This document shows positions 1 to 8,028 of a DNA stretch of 13,794 bases, in pieces. Every line of letters begins with the position of its first letter. Position 1 is the first letter of the stretch. A program made the position numbers and the translations under genes. Source of the stretch: Clostridia bacterium (GTDB taxonomy: Bacteria > Bacillota > Clostridia > Oscillospirales > CAG-382); contig JAFQII010000196.1 in the NCBI GenBank assembly GCA_017397605.1, forward strand, positions 1-13,794, in the 5' to 3' direction. The notes beneath the pieces were generated by a model. It was not told where the DNA came from. It did no database searches and saw only the letters and a list, made by a program, of their open reading frames with translations.

Positions 1-230
1 CACACATCGGACACAAAGGTCACGATGCCGCGGTAGCGGAATGCTTTGACGCAAAAGCCCGTTTCTTCCTTGATTTCGCGTTGCATGCAGTCGATCGGAC
101 TTTCCTTGTCCTCAAATCTGCCGCCGACGCCGATCCACTTATCCTTGTTGACGTCGTGCTCTTTTTTGACGCGGTGCAGCATCAGATACGAGTCACCGCG
201 TTCAAGATAGCAAAGTGTGGTCTGTTTCAT
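1..230 (-). CDS. NUDIX hydrolase, MutX/YtkD-like (partial, 3' end outside window)
   Basis: The visible N-terminal 76 residues contain a complete Nudix box: G-x5-E-x7-REIKEETGF, starting in GRFEDKE and preceded by WIGVGG. The beginning (TLCYLERGDSYLMLHR) and the KWIGVGG stretch resemble the 8-oxo-dGTP diphosphatase group (MutX/YtkD), which hydrolyses oxidised or surplus nucleoside triphosphates in the cytoplasm. That substrate is an inference, because Nudix specificity cannot be read from the box alone. The ATG at 230-228 overlaps the TGA of the upstream glycosidase-like gene by four bases (ATGA), so translation is probably coupled and this is the last visible gene of the operon. The gene runs off the left edge, so the C-terminus and stop are unseen. 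Confidence 0.9.
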   Translation of the reverse strand, partial: MKQTTLCYLERGDSYLMLHRVKKEHDVNKDKWIGVGGRFEDKESPIDCMQREIKEETGFCVKAFRYRGIVTFVSDV

Positions 231-2284
231 TTTGTCACGACCCAAACAATGCCCGTCGCAGGGATCGTCAGACTTGCCTTGCCGTCCGCAACGATCAGCT
301 TGCCACTCATGTCTCCGTGCATCGTATACGTGCCGTCGGGGAACTCCGTTTCCAGCTCGGTGTGTGCATCGACGCTCTGCGCGTTGATCAGCATAAGCAG
401 TTTTTTGCCGCTTGCGTTGTCCTGCCACAAAGCACCCTGCACCGCGGGGTAATCGACGGTCTTGAAATACGCGTGCGGTGTGTTTTCGCAACGCAGGCGG
501 GGCGCGTCGTCGGTTAGCTTCGGCGGACGGAGCATCGTTCCCGAGAAGAACGGGCGCAGCTCTGCGCGGCAATGCACCAATTTTTTGTAGAACTCTTTTT
601 CGGGCATCTCGCGGTATTTATTGGGCGCAAGCCAGCCCATTTGCTCGCCAAACAACAGCGACTGCGCGTAGAAGATGCACATGCCGTCGCGGTCTTCCTT
701 GGAGAAGCTGTTGTAACTGATGCCAAAGGTAATGACCTTGTCGGAGTACAGCACGGGGAACGCGGGGACCTGCTGATTTTTGACCCACAGCCAAGACAGG
801 TAGAGCTGAATGTGTTTCATAAACATTTCGCCCGTACATTCGGTCGCAAGCACTGCGGGAGACTGCAATCTCGATACGTGGTCGATCAGGTTATAGTAGC
901 TTTCGCACCACCATGTACCGCCGCCGGGCAGGTGTCCATGCGTGCGGTCTGCGCAAAGCTGGGGCTTTGCCGCCGCGATCTGATCCATATAGACACCGTC
1001 AAAGCCGATGTCGCCAAGCAATTTATCAACGATATAGGTCACCTTGTCCTGCCAGAGCGCGCTCGACGGACACATGACGGAAAGCACCGTGTGCTCGCCG
1101 TTTGCCTCCTTGGCGGAATAGCTTTCGTTAAACGGCTTGCCGTGTCTGTCCTTGCACGCCTTGGGGTACGCGATCTCGGTGTACTGCCAGTCCTCGGTTC
1201 CTCTGTCACGCGTGTCCCAGAGTCTGCCGTTGATGTACGGAATCACGCGGATGCCCGCATCCTGCAGTTTTTTGAGTTCTCTGCGAACGGTGGGTTTTTC
1301 GGGGAAATAATGCGGATAATCGTTGTCAAACGGGTTGTTGTGCCACAGATACAGATGCACGCCGCAGTTGGCGCCCAGATCCTTTGCCGCGTCGATGATC
1401 TCGTCGGCAAAGTCCTCGCCGTAGATGTGCACCAAAAACCACGCGTCGATCTCCGAAAGCCAGCGCGCGTCTTTTCTGCCGTGTTCGTCCGTTTCGGGCA
1501 TCCAGACGGCATGCTTTCGCGTCCAGTCGCGGTACAACAGCGTCGCGTCGTACCAGTCGCCGTCCAAAAGCTGCCAGACGCACTCGCCGTAGAGCGTTTG
1601 GCTGTTGCAGCAGCGGTCGATTTCCACGAGGGGCTGGGAGCCCTTGATATACATGCTCGGCGCGTTTACTTCACGCACAAAATGAAATTTCTTTGCCGCA
1701 GGCGCAGGGTCGTGAACACCGTAGTACATACAGCGTCCCGTCGATTCGTTCCACGTCGCCATGTACTGAAACGATGCGCCGTAGGAAGGATAGTCCTGCG
1801 CGGAACGGTAGCCGTATCCAAACAGTTCGCTGTCGGAGTCCAGCGCCTCGCCGCATCCGTAAGGGGACAGGAATTTGACGCTGTCGCCCACGTCAAACCA
1901 CAAAATCGGGTAGTCGCACTCGGTCAGCGTGTAGTCCTTGTTTTCGGACTGCACAGCGGTGCGGAAGGTGACGCGGCTGTTTGCCTCGTCCGCAAACAAC
2001 TGCAAGGTCACGGTCACGTCGGGAAGCGCCTTGTGATCGGAACAAATCACCGTACAGATTTTGCCCGCGACCGTGATCGAAGAATTTGCAAATCCGTCGC
2101 CGGACGCTACGGTTACCGTCTCGCCGTCGGACAGACGCTCTGCCGTCAGCATAAACAGCGCACCCGATTCGGAGAGAATCGGCTTGAGAATCTTGCGGTC
2201 AAAAATACCCGACAAGGCAACGCCGTTTTCGTTTCGTTTGATGGCAAGCTCCAAAGCGCCTGCACGGAACAAATGCACTTCCAT
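227..2284 (-). CDS. DUF6259-like glycoside-hydrolase-type protein
   Basis: This is a 685-residue protein without signal peptide or membrane segments, so it is probably cytoplasmic. The first 260 or so residues look like a beta-sandwich. Residues about 270-560 look like a (beta/alpha)8 barrel, with VHLYLWHNN, RVIPYINGRLWD, FDGVYMDQI and VLATECTGEMF marking successive strand ends. The last 110 residues look like a beta domain. D434 (in VYMDQ) and E482 (in ATECT) sit where acidic catalytic residues lie in related barrel glycosidases, but assigning them is inference. The overall pattern recalls DUF6259 proteins, whose substrates I cannot name. The ATG has an upstream AAAGGAAG. The gene starts 14 bases after the pepT stop and ends in an ATGA overlap with the NUDIX gene. 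Together with the DUF4855 gene it suggests intracellular handling of imported glycans. Confidence 0.7.
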   Translation of the reverse strand: MEVHLFRAGALELAIKRNENGVALSGIFDRKILKPILSESGALFMLTAERLSDGETVTVASGDGFANSSITVAGKICTVICSDHKALPDVTVTLQLFADEANSRVTFRTAVQSENKDYTLTECDYPILWFDVGDSVKFLSPYGCGEALDSDSELFGYGYRSAQDYPSYGASFQYMATWNESTGRCMYYGVHDPAPAAKKFHFVREVNAPSMYIKGSQPLVEIDRCCNSQTLYGECVWQLLDGDWYDATLLYRDWTRKHAVWMPETDEHGRKDARWLSEIDAWFLVHIYGEDFADEIIDAAKDLGANCGVHLYLWHNNPFDNDYPHYFPEKPTVRRELKKLQDAGIRVIPYINGRLWDTRDRGTEDWQYTEIAYPKACKDRHGKPFNESYSAKEANGEHTVLSVMCPSSALWQDKVTYIVDKLLGDIGFDGVYMDQIAAAKPQLCADRTHGHLPGGGTWWCESYYNLIDHVSRLQSPAVLATECTGEMFMKHIQLYLSWLWVKNQQVPAFPVLYSDKVITFGISYNSFSKEDRDGMCIFYAQSLLFGEQMGWLAPNKYREMPEKEFYKKLVHCRAELRPFFSGTMLRPPKLTDDAPRLRCENTPHAYFKTVDYPAVQGALWQDNASGKKLLMLINAQSVDAHTELETEFPDGTYTMHGDMSGKLIVADGKASLTIPATGIVWVVTK

Positions 2285-2298
2285 AATGACTTCCTTTC

Positions 2299-3519
2299 TT
2301 ATTTTACAAACTCACTCAAAATGCCCTGCATGATATCGACGCAAAGCTCCATATCCTCTGCGATCGAGTGCTCGTACGGGCCGTGAAAACCGTAAGAGCC
2401 CGTGCCGAGATTGGGGCAAAGCAAGCCCATTTCGGTCAGATTTGCGCCGTCCGTGCCGCCGCGGATCGGCTGGATCGCGGGCGTCAGCCCGACAGCTTCG
2501 GTCGCGCGGATCGCTGCGTCGACGATCTCCATGCGCGTTTTTACTTTTTCCGCCATGTTGCGGTAACCCATGCGGATCTCCAGCGAAACGGCGTTTTCGC
2601 CGTATTTCTCTTTGGCGATTTTTTCGATGTGGCGCAAGGTTTCGATGCGGTGCTCCAGCTTGCGCGCGTCGTGATCACGCACGATATAAGCCAGCGTCGC
2701 CTTATCCACGCCGCCTTCCATGCCGATCAGATGATAAAAGCCCTCGTAGCCCTCTGTGTGGGCAGGCGTCTCGCATGCGGGAAGCATGCCCGCAATCTCC
2801 AACGCGACCAAGGACGCGTTGACCATGATGTTTTTGGCACTGCCGGGATGCACGTTGACGCCGTTGACCACAAATTTTGCGGAAGCGGCGTTGAAGTTTT
2901 CGTACACCACCTCGCCCGCCTGACCGCCGTCCAGCGTATAGGCAAAATCCGCGCCGAACTGCGCGAGGTCAAAACGTGACGTGCCCAAGCCGACCTCCTC
3001 GTCGGGGGTAAAGGCGATGCAGACCGTTCCGTGCGGAATGTCCGACGTGAGCAAGCGCTCGCAAAGGCACATAATCTCCGCGATGCCCGCTTTGTCATCC
3101 GAGCCGAGCAGGGTGTCGCCCGAGGCGGTGATCACCGTCTTGCCCTTTTGGTCCGCAAGATGCGGGAAATCCGACACCGAGATCACTCTGGAGCAGTTGG
3201 GCAGTACGATGTCCTTGCCGTCGTAATTTTCGTGTACCAGCGGCTTGACGTCTTGTCCCGGAAAGTCGGGAACGGTGTCCAGATGCGCGATAAAACCGAT
3301 TGCGGGCGCGTCCTCCTGCCCTGCGGTAGCGGGAATTTTGCCGTACACCACGCAGGAGTCCTGCAAGACCACGTCCTGCACGCCCATGGCGATCAATTCG
3401 TCTTTTAGGATATTTGCAAGGTCAAACTGAATTTGTGTGGTTGGCGAGGTTTCGACTTCGTCGCTCGACATGGAGTTGACCTTGGCGTATTCAATCCAAC
3501 GTTCAAAAGGTTTTTTCAT
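2299..3519 (-). CDS. pepT: Peptidase T (tripeptide aminopeptidase)
   Basis: This 406-residue M20B zinc aminopeptidase removes the N-terminal residue from tripeptides in the cytoplasm. It matches Salmonella/E. coli PepT along its whole length. Likely metal and catalytic residues are H79 and D81 (HLDTVPD), the aspartates at 141-142 (GSDDKAG), E174-E175 (PDEEVG), D197 (TLDGG) and H384 (GPYEHS). Also present are NVHPG, TEGYEGFYHL and RGGTDGANL, which are typical of this family. I chose the ATG at 3519-3517 (MKKPFERW) because family similarity begins there and length fits the usual 405-410 residues. A longer in-frame reading to 3612 only runs antiparallel through the metallopeptidase gene. The start overlaps that gene's TGA as ATGA. 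The operon position implies peptide salvage alongside glycan use. Confidence 0.97.
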   Translation of the reverse strand: MKKPFERWIEYAKVNSMSSDEVETSPTTQIQFDLANILKDELIAMGVQDVVLQDSCVVYGKIPATAGQEDAPAIGFIAHLDTVPDFPGQDVKPLVHENYDGKDIVLPNCSRVISVSDFPHLADQKGKTVITASGDTLLGSDDKAGIAEIMCLCERLLTSDIPHGTVCIAFTPDEEVGLGTSRFDLAQFGADFAYTLDGGQAGEVVYENFNAASAKFVVNGVNVHPGSAKNIMVNASLVALEIAGMLPACETPAHTEGYEGFYHLIGMEGGVDKATLAYIVRDHDARKLEHRIETLRHIEKIAKEKYGENAVSLEIRMGYRNMAEKVKTRMEIVDAAIRATEAVGLTPAIQPIRGGTDGANLTEMGLLCPNLGTGSYGFHGPYEHSIAEDMELCVDIMQGILSEFVK

Positions 3520-4043
3520 ACCAAATTCTTCTTTCTGTCCCGATAATCGGGCAAATATTGTTCCACCATTGCCCAAAAATCGCGGCTGTGGTTGTGATGC
3601 CGGATGTGGCAAAGCTCATGCACCACGACGTACTCGACCGAGTCCATCGGGGATTGCATCAAAAACAGCGAGAAGCAAAGGCTGTTTTTGCCCGAGCAGG
3701 AGCCGTAGCGTTTTTTGGCAGACGTAATCTTGAGCCCCGTCGGCGTGACGCCGATCCGCTTTGCCCAGTAGTCGACCAACACGGGCAGCAGTTTTTTCGC
3801 CTGCGTGCGCAGGAATTCCTGCTATTTTTTGTCGGTTTTCGGTGCGGGCGATTTGTTTTGCATCTGTGTCACGGCTTTTTGCAACCAGTCGGCGTGCATC
3901 CGCACGGCGCGCTCGATGTCCGCGTATTTCATGCGCTTGGGCGCGCGCACCTGCACCTCGCCGCCCGGTCTGACCGTAATACCCACCGTTTTGCGGTCGG
4001 TTCGCACCAGCGCAAAGCCCAATACGGTATCTTGCTTTTTCAT
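3516..4043 (-). CDS. YgjP-like (DUF45) zinc metallopeptidase, split by an in-frame TAG
   Basis: Read through one TAG at codon 74 (3824-3822), this is a 176-codon gene in a single frame. The C-terminal part has the YgjP/WLM-type signature: YWAKRIGV, RYGSC at the usual place of RWGSC, then HELCH (H142, E143, H146) followed by NHS (H152), giving a zinc HExxH-type site. The N-terminal 73 residues (VRPGGEVQVRAPKRM and following) are the usual beta-rich start. Read conventionally, the gene gives a 73-residue fragment (3822-4043) plus a remainder that could restart only at the GTG at 3782. There is no frameshift and no base loss around the TAG, and the catalytic half is intact. The start overlaps the methyltransferase TGA, and its own TGA overlaps the pepT ATG, both as ATGA. 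It is either a fresh pseudogene, a gene with UAG read as sense, or a base error. The peptidase's natural substrate is unknown. Confidence 0.85.
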
Positions 4044-4771
4044 GCTTTTCGTTTTAAGATATAGTACGCTTTTTCGGCAGGTTCATGCTTGCCCGGCGCG
4101 GTATCCGCAAACACGTCCAGCACCTCAAAGCCGCACGCTTCCGCAAGCGAAACCAGCGTCTCGTGCGCATGCAGATATTCCGTCTGCGTCTCGCTGTACC
4201 TCCGGTAGCTTTCGTCCTCCTGCAGTTCAAACCAATCGAGCGTAAAGGTGCATTCGCCCTCTCTGTATTCGTTGCGCCAGATGAGTAATCCGTCCTCGAA
4301 TTCGTACGAAAACGTATTGTCCGCATAGACGTGCTCAAAACGGTATCGCGTGTTGACGTCAAAGATAAACAAACCGTTTGGCTCGATATAGTTGTGCAGT
4401 AAGCGGAACACTTTTTTCAGCTCTGTCTCGCTCTTAAGATAATTGAAGCAGTCAAACGACGAATACGCCGCCTGCACCGTGCCATACAGCTCAAACGCGC
4501 GCATGTCCTGACAGAGCAACAGCGTATTTTTGTCCGCGTTGACCTCGCGCGCAATCGCAAGCATGTCGTACGACATATCCAGCGCGACCATGTCAAAGCC
4601 TGCGTCCGCCAAAAGCGCGGCAATGCGTCCCGTTCCGCAGCCCAAGTCCAGCACTTCGCGCACGGGAATGGGCGAGAATTTTGCAAACGATTCCCGCAAA
4701 AACGCCGCGTAAGGCGCGTATTGGTCGCCGTTGATGCGGTCATACAACGGCGCGATCACGGAGTAGCTCAT
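4040..4771 (-). CDS. Class I SAM-dependent methyltransferase
   Basis: This 243-residue cytosolic protein has a Rossmann-type methyltransferase fold. Motif I is VLDLGCGTG (residues about 40-48). It is followed by FDMVALDMSYDML, where the acidic end of strand 2 binds the SAM ribose, then LLLCQDMRAF (motif for adenine contact) and AAYSSFDCFNYL (motif IV region). The N-terminal YDRINGDQYAPYAAFL and the RYRFEHVYADN stretch are typical of a common but uncharacterised clostridial group. The methyl acceptor cannot be inferred. The ATG at 4771-4769 overlaps the stop of the DUF4855 gene as ATGA, and its own TGA overlaps the metallopeptidase start in the same way. Both ends are therefore probably translationally coupled. 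Confidence 0.92.
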   Translation of the reverse strand: MSYSVIAPLYDRINGDQYAPYAAFLRESFAKFSPIPVREVLDLGCGTGRIAALLADAGFDMVALDMSYDMLAIAREVNADKNTLLLCQDMRAFELYGTVQAAYSSFDCFNYLKSETELKKVFRLLHNYIEPNGLFIFDVNTRYRFEHVYADNTFSYEFEDGLLIWRNEYREGECTFTLDWFELQEDESYRRYSETQTEYLHAHETLVSLAEACGFEVLDVFADTAPGKHEPAEKAYYILKRKA

Positions 4772-6420
4772 GCGTTTTGTTCTTCGGTTTCGTCAAAACC
4801 GTCTGCGGGATACGTGCCCTTGATAAAGCGGTAGGTATCGTGATACATGGAGTGAAGCTCGGGATCGTCGGAATGGTACGCCTTGTAGTATTCACCCGGC
4901 ATACCGCCCTGGTAATACATGTGCGCCGCATCCTTCATGTAGCCCGTCACCGCGCCTGCCGCGTAGTAATTGCGCGTGTGGCCGACGTTCCAGCGCTTTG
5001 TTCCGCCGACCTCCAGCTCGATACACATGCCGAGCAGTTTTGCCGTCTCCGCCGCGTCAAACAGACGCTGAACGGGGATATCCTCGCGGAACGCGTAGTT
5101 GGGCTGGTAGCACGCCATGTCAAAGCCCAAACGTCTCCAGTCGTTGTAGCCGGACGCAAGGTAGTACGGAATCCACGTGGTGATCAGCCCCTTGCTTCTG
5201 ACATGATCGGTCGTAAAGCGGATCATCTCCAGAAGCTGGGTGTCGTTATAGTCGATCTCCTCGGTAAACCAATAGTAGCCCACCAGATCGAGATGCTTGT
5301 AGTTCTTTTCTTTAAAACGGGTCTCCTGCTCGTCGATCAGCCATTTGAGCGCCGCAATGCGGTCCTCCAGCACGGTAAAATCGCGCATTTTGCCGTCGAT
5401 CTCACCAAAGGCGCGCTGTTCGACCACGGGGTACAGAATGGAGAAGAACACCTTGACCTTAAACTCTTCCAGCCCCAGATCCTTTTGCACCTGCGCGCAC
5501 GCCTCTTCCAGCGCGTCAAGGTTCTTGCCCTCCAAAAACTGCAGATCCATGTAGTGCTGCCACATGGTCTTGTCCAAAGGACGCTTTTTGTATCTGTCGT
5601 ACAAAAATCTGACAAACGGCAAAAACAGGTATCCGTCAAAGAACGTATCCGTCGCCTTGCCTTCTTTGTTAAGGTAGCCGACGTAAGGCAAAAAGTGCTC
5701 CGCACCGAGTGCTTCTTCCTTGACCTCGCTGAAATACGCCAGTACGACGTCTTTGGCACCGCCGAGTTGTTCCGCACCGCAGTAACGGTCGGGGTAGGTC
5801 GTTTCTTCAAGCTTGTCGGGCACGACCGCTCTGGCATCCATTACGTCCTTTTTGCCGATCGCCTCGATCTGGTCGATGTACACGTGCACGGGACAGCAAA
5901 ACGTCACGCGGACAAATCTTGCGCGCACCCGGGGCTCCAGCTTTGCGCGGGAGATCACCACCTCGGACTCACGGTCGGAACGCAGATTGTCCATCATCAC
6001 AACGGTCTCAAAATCCACGCCGTTTTCCGAAACGGAAAAAGCGATATTGTGCGGAAGTCTCACCGCCGTCGCATTCTCCTTGAGCAGACGGACGGAGAAC
6101 TCACCGATCGACGCAATGCCGCCGATGTCAAACACGATACTGCGTGCCACGCCGCGGGAGAAACGCGCCCATGCGGGATCCTCAAACGTTGCACGCTCTG
6201 CCAACACGCCGTCGGTCAGCTTGCTTTCGGTGTCGTGCGTATTGTACTGCGCACAGCAAAACGTATCTTCGATACTGCCGTACGAAACGATCGCGTACTT
6301 TTTGCCCGACAAAAGATTCTTGACCTGACGGTAGTCGGGCTCATTGCGGGCAAACCATTTTTCGGGTACTTTTTTGTACTCATACGGGGTGTAATAGCTG
6401 TTTTTTGATTGCAGTTCCAT
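4768..6420 (-). CDS. DUF4855 domain protein with discoidin-like N-terminal domain
   Basis: This is a 550-residue protein without a signal peptide. Residues about 60-190 resemble a discoidin/F5-F8 type C carbohydrate-binding domain: SKLTDGVLAE, then ARSIVFDIGGIASIGEFSV, FSVSENGVDFETV and ARFVRVTF. Residues about 200-550 fit DUF4855, with an EHFLPYVGY then DTFFDGYLFLPF segment, GYYWFTEEIDYND (about 380), TWIPYYLASGYNDW (about 414) and YQPNYAF (about 437). DUF4855 is presumed to be a barrel-type glycosidase-like domain, but no activity is assigned as far as I know. It is the first gene of the minus-strand operon, about 45 bases downstream of a good promoter, with AGGAAG before the ATG. Its pairing with the DUF6259-like gene suggests a glycan role, which is inference. 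Confidence 0.75.
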   Translation of the reverse strand: MELQSKNSYYTPYEYKKVPEKWFARNEPDYRQVKNLLSGKKYAIVSYGSIEDTFCCAQYNTHDTESKLTDGVLAERATFEDPAWARFSRGVARSIVFDIGGIASIGEFSVRLLKENATAVRLPHNIAFSVSENGVDFETVVMMDNLRSDRESEVVISRAKLEPRVRARFVRVTFCCPVHVYIDQIEAIGKKDVMDARAVVPDKLEETTYPDRYCGAEQLGGAKDVVLAYFSEVKEEALGAEHFLPYVGYLNKEGKATDTFFDGYLFLPFVRFLYDRYKKRPLDKTMWQHYMDLQFLEGKNLDALEEACAQVQKDLGLEEFKVKVFFSILYPVVEQRAFGEIDGKMRDFTVLEDRIAALKWLIDEQETRFKEKNYKHLDLVGYYWFTEEIDYNDTQLLEMIRFTTDHVRSKGLITTWIPYYLASGYNDWRRLGFDMACYQPNYAFREDIPVQRLFDAAETAKLLGMCIELEVGGTKRWNVGHTRNYYAAGAVTGYMKDAAHMYYQGGMPGEYYKAYHSDDPELHSMYHDTYRFIKGTYPADGFDETEEQNA

Positions 6421-6466
6421 ACCGGTGCTCTCTTCCTGTGTTTTTTGGTTGTTTTTTTACAATTTA

Positions 6467-6495
6467 TTTATACCATATTCTTCCCGTCAATGCAA
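6467..6495 (-). promoter_or_regulatory. Sigma-A promoter of the minus-strand operon (extended -10)
   Basis: On the minus strand, TTGCAT (6495-6490) is followed after exactly 17 bases by TATAAA (6472-6467), with TGG directly before the -10 giving an extended -10 element. It lies about 45 bases upstream of the DUF4855 ATG and points into the six-gene operon. No operator-like palindrome was noticed next to it. Confidence 0.75.
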
Positions 6496-6529
6496 GAGAA
6501 AGCAGGCAAAAAAATGATTTTTTCTACTG

Positions 6530-6558
6530 TTGACAACTCGCAAAAAACTTGCTATAAT
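6530..6558 (+). promoter_or_regulatory. Consensus sigma-A promoter for the FAD-dependent dehydrogenase
   Basis: A perfect TTGACA (6530-6535), a 17-base spacer and a perfect TATAAT (6553-6558) with TGC immediately upstream (extended -10). Transcription should begin near 6565, leaving a leader of about 28 bases containing AAAAGGAG before the ATG. It stands back to back with the minus-strand operon promoter, about 35 bases apart. Confidence 0.9.
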
Positions 6559-6592
6559 ATATCTGTATGTCGATAAAAAGGAGATTTTTTGC

Positions 6593-7957
6593 ATGCATTA
6601 CGACGTGATCATCATCGGTGCGGGCCCCGGCGGTATTTTTTCCGCATTCGAACTCCAAAAACTCGCGCCCGATTTAAAAATCGCAGTCTTTGAGGCGGGC
6701 CACCCGCTGGAAAAGCGCCGCTGTCCGATCGACGGCGACAAGATCAAGCGCTGTATCGGCTGCAAAAGCTGTTCCATTATGAGCGGCTTTGGCGGTGCGG
6801 GCGCATTTTCGGACGGCAAGTACAACATCACCAACAATTTCGGCGGCACGCTGCACGAGCACATCGGCAAGGACAAGGCGCTGCAATTGATGAAATACGT
6901 GGATGAGATCAACATGCGCTTCGGCGGCGAGGGAACAAAGCTGTTTTCCACCGCGGGCACCAAGTTCAAGACGATCTGCATCCAAAACAAGCTGAACCTG
7001 CTGGACGCATCCGTGCGCCATCTGGGCACGGATATCAACTATATCGTGCTGCAGAATCTTTATAACCACCTCAAGGAAAAGGTGGAGTTCTATTTTGACA
7101 CGCCCGTGCGCCATGTGGCAAAGACGGACAGCGGCTACACCGTTACCTGCGACGGCGAAACATATTCCTGCGAAAAATGCATCATTTCCGTCGGCAGAAG
7201 CGGCAGCAAATGGATGGAGTCGGTCTGCAACGAAATGGGCATTTCCACCAAGTCCAACCGCGTCGACATCGGCGTGCGCGTGGAAATTCCCGCCGTCGTG
7301 TTTGCGCACCTGACCGACGAGCTGTACGAGAGCAAGATCGTCTACCGTACCGAAAAATTTGAGGACAATGTCCGTACGTTCTGCATGAACCCCAACGGCA
7401 TCGTCGTCGGTGAAAACACCAACGGCATCGTCACGGTCAACGGTCACAGCTACGAGGACTCTGCGCTCAAGACGGAGAACACCAACTTTGCACTGCTGGT
7501 TTCCAAGCATTTCTCCGAGCCGTTCAAGGACAGCAACGGTTACGGTGAGAGCATCGCACGGCTTTCCAACATGCTCGGCGGCGGTGTCATCGTACAGCGC
7601 TTCGGCGACCTCGTTCGCGGCAGACGAAGCAACGAAAAGCGTATTGAAGAAGGACTTGTCCGCCCGACCTTTTCCGCAACGCCGGGCGATTTGAGCCTTG
7701 TACTGCCCAAGCGCGTTCTGGACGGTATCATTGAGATGATCTACGCCCTCGACCGCATCGCGCCCGGTACGGCAAACGACGACACGCTGTTGTACGGTGT
7801 GGAGGTCAAGTTCTACAATATGGAAGTCGATCTCGACGACAAGCTCGAGACCGCACACAAGGGGCTGTACATCATCGGTGACGGAAGCGGCATCACCCAC
7901 TCCCTCTCCCACGCCTCCGCAAGCGGCGTTTTTGTCGCAAGAGAAATCGCGGGGTAA
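6593..7957 (+). CDS. COG2509-type FAD-dependent dehydrogenase
   Basis: This is a 454-residue cytosolic flavoprotein. The N-terminus carries the dinucleotide-binding motif IIIGAGPGG (glycines 9, 11, 13 and 14), with E34 closing the Rossmann strand. Four cysteines follow as C44-x9-C54-x2-C57-x2-C60, just before SGFGGAGAFSDGK. That combination is characteristic of the uncharacterised FAD-dependent dehydrogenases of COG2509. The C-terminal GLYIIGDGSGITHSLSHA closes the FAD site. The substrate is unknown, and the cysteines could hold a metal or Fe-S centre, or be redox-active. The ATG at 6593 was chosen over an in-frame start at 6530 because the latter lies in the -35 box, and because AAAAGGAG sits nine bases before 6593. 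The gene is monocistronic and convergent with the amidase. Confidence 0.92.
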   Translation: MHYDVIIIGAGPGGIFSAFELQKLAPDLKIAVFEAGHPLEKRRCPIDGDKIKRCIGCKSCSIMSGFGGAGAFSDGKYNITNNFGGTLHEHIGKDKALQLMKYVDEINMRFGGEGTKLFSTAGTKFKTICIQNKLNLLDASVRHLGTDINYIVLQNLYNHLKEKVEFYFDTPVRHVAKTDSGYTVTCDGETYSCEKCIISVGRSGSKWMESVCNEMGISTKSNRVDIGVRVEIPAVVFAHLTDELYESKIVYRTEKFEDNVRTFCMNPNGIVVGENTNGIVTVNGHSYEDSALKTENTNFALLVSKHFSEPFKDSNGYGESIARLSNMLGGGVIVQRFGDLVRGRRSNEKRIEEGLVRPTFSATPGDLSLVLPKRVLDGIIEMIYALDRIAPGTANDDTLLYGVEVKFYNMEVDLDDKLETAHKGLYIIGDGSGITHSLSHASASGVFVAREIAG

Positions 7958-7974
7958 AACGCAAAAAAGAACGT

Positions 7975-8011
7975 TTAAGGACCTTTCTTTGAAAAACAGA
8001 AAGGTCCTTAA
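7975..8011. terminator. Bidirectional hairpin between the convergent dehydrogenase and amidase genes
   Basis: A perfect 14-bp inverted repeat, TTAAGGACCTTTCT (7975-7988) and its complement (7998-8011), with a 9-base loop. It lies between two converging stop codons, 17 bases from each, and could terminate both transcripts, although the T-tracts are short. It is part of a sequence that recurs at 12617-12669. Confidence 0.65.
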
Positions 8012-8028
8012 AAATTCCCAAAGAAATC
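7975..8028. repeat. Dispersed palindromic repeat, copy A
   Basis: The hairpin plus the adjoining tail (AATTCCCAAAGAAAT) matches 12617-12669 with the same stem core AAGGACCTTTCTTT and the near-identical tail AATCTCCAAAGAAAT. Only the loop length and a few bases differ. Both copies sit immediately downstream of stop codons in intergenic DNA. Confidence 0.8.

Noticed and set aside
572-2386. 604-codon plus-strand open frame opposite the DUF6259-like gene
   Set aside because: It runs antiparallel through a gene with clear domain features and its product is arginine/valine-rich without recognisable motifs. It is a codon-bias shadow.
2299-3612. Longer pepT start giving 437 residues
   Set aside because: The extra 31 residues overlap the metallopeptidase catalytic region and are unlike PepT. 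MKKPFERW at 3519 fits the family and the ATGA junction.
3822-3824. Programmed pyrrolysine insertion at the TAG
   Set aside because: It cannot be excluded, but nothing specific supports it. The site lies in a variable linker rather than a catalytic position, and neither protein family is known to contain pyrrolysine.
4777-6408. 543-codon plus-strand open frame opposite the DUF4855 gene
   Set aside because: It mirrors the coding strand nearly end to end, has no sensible promoter or ribosome binding site, and its product has no domain pattern.
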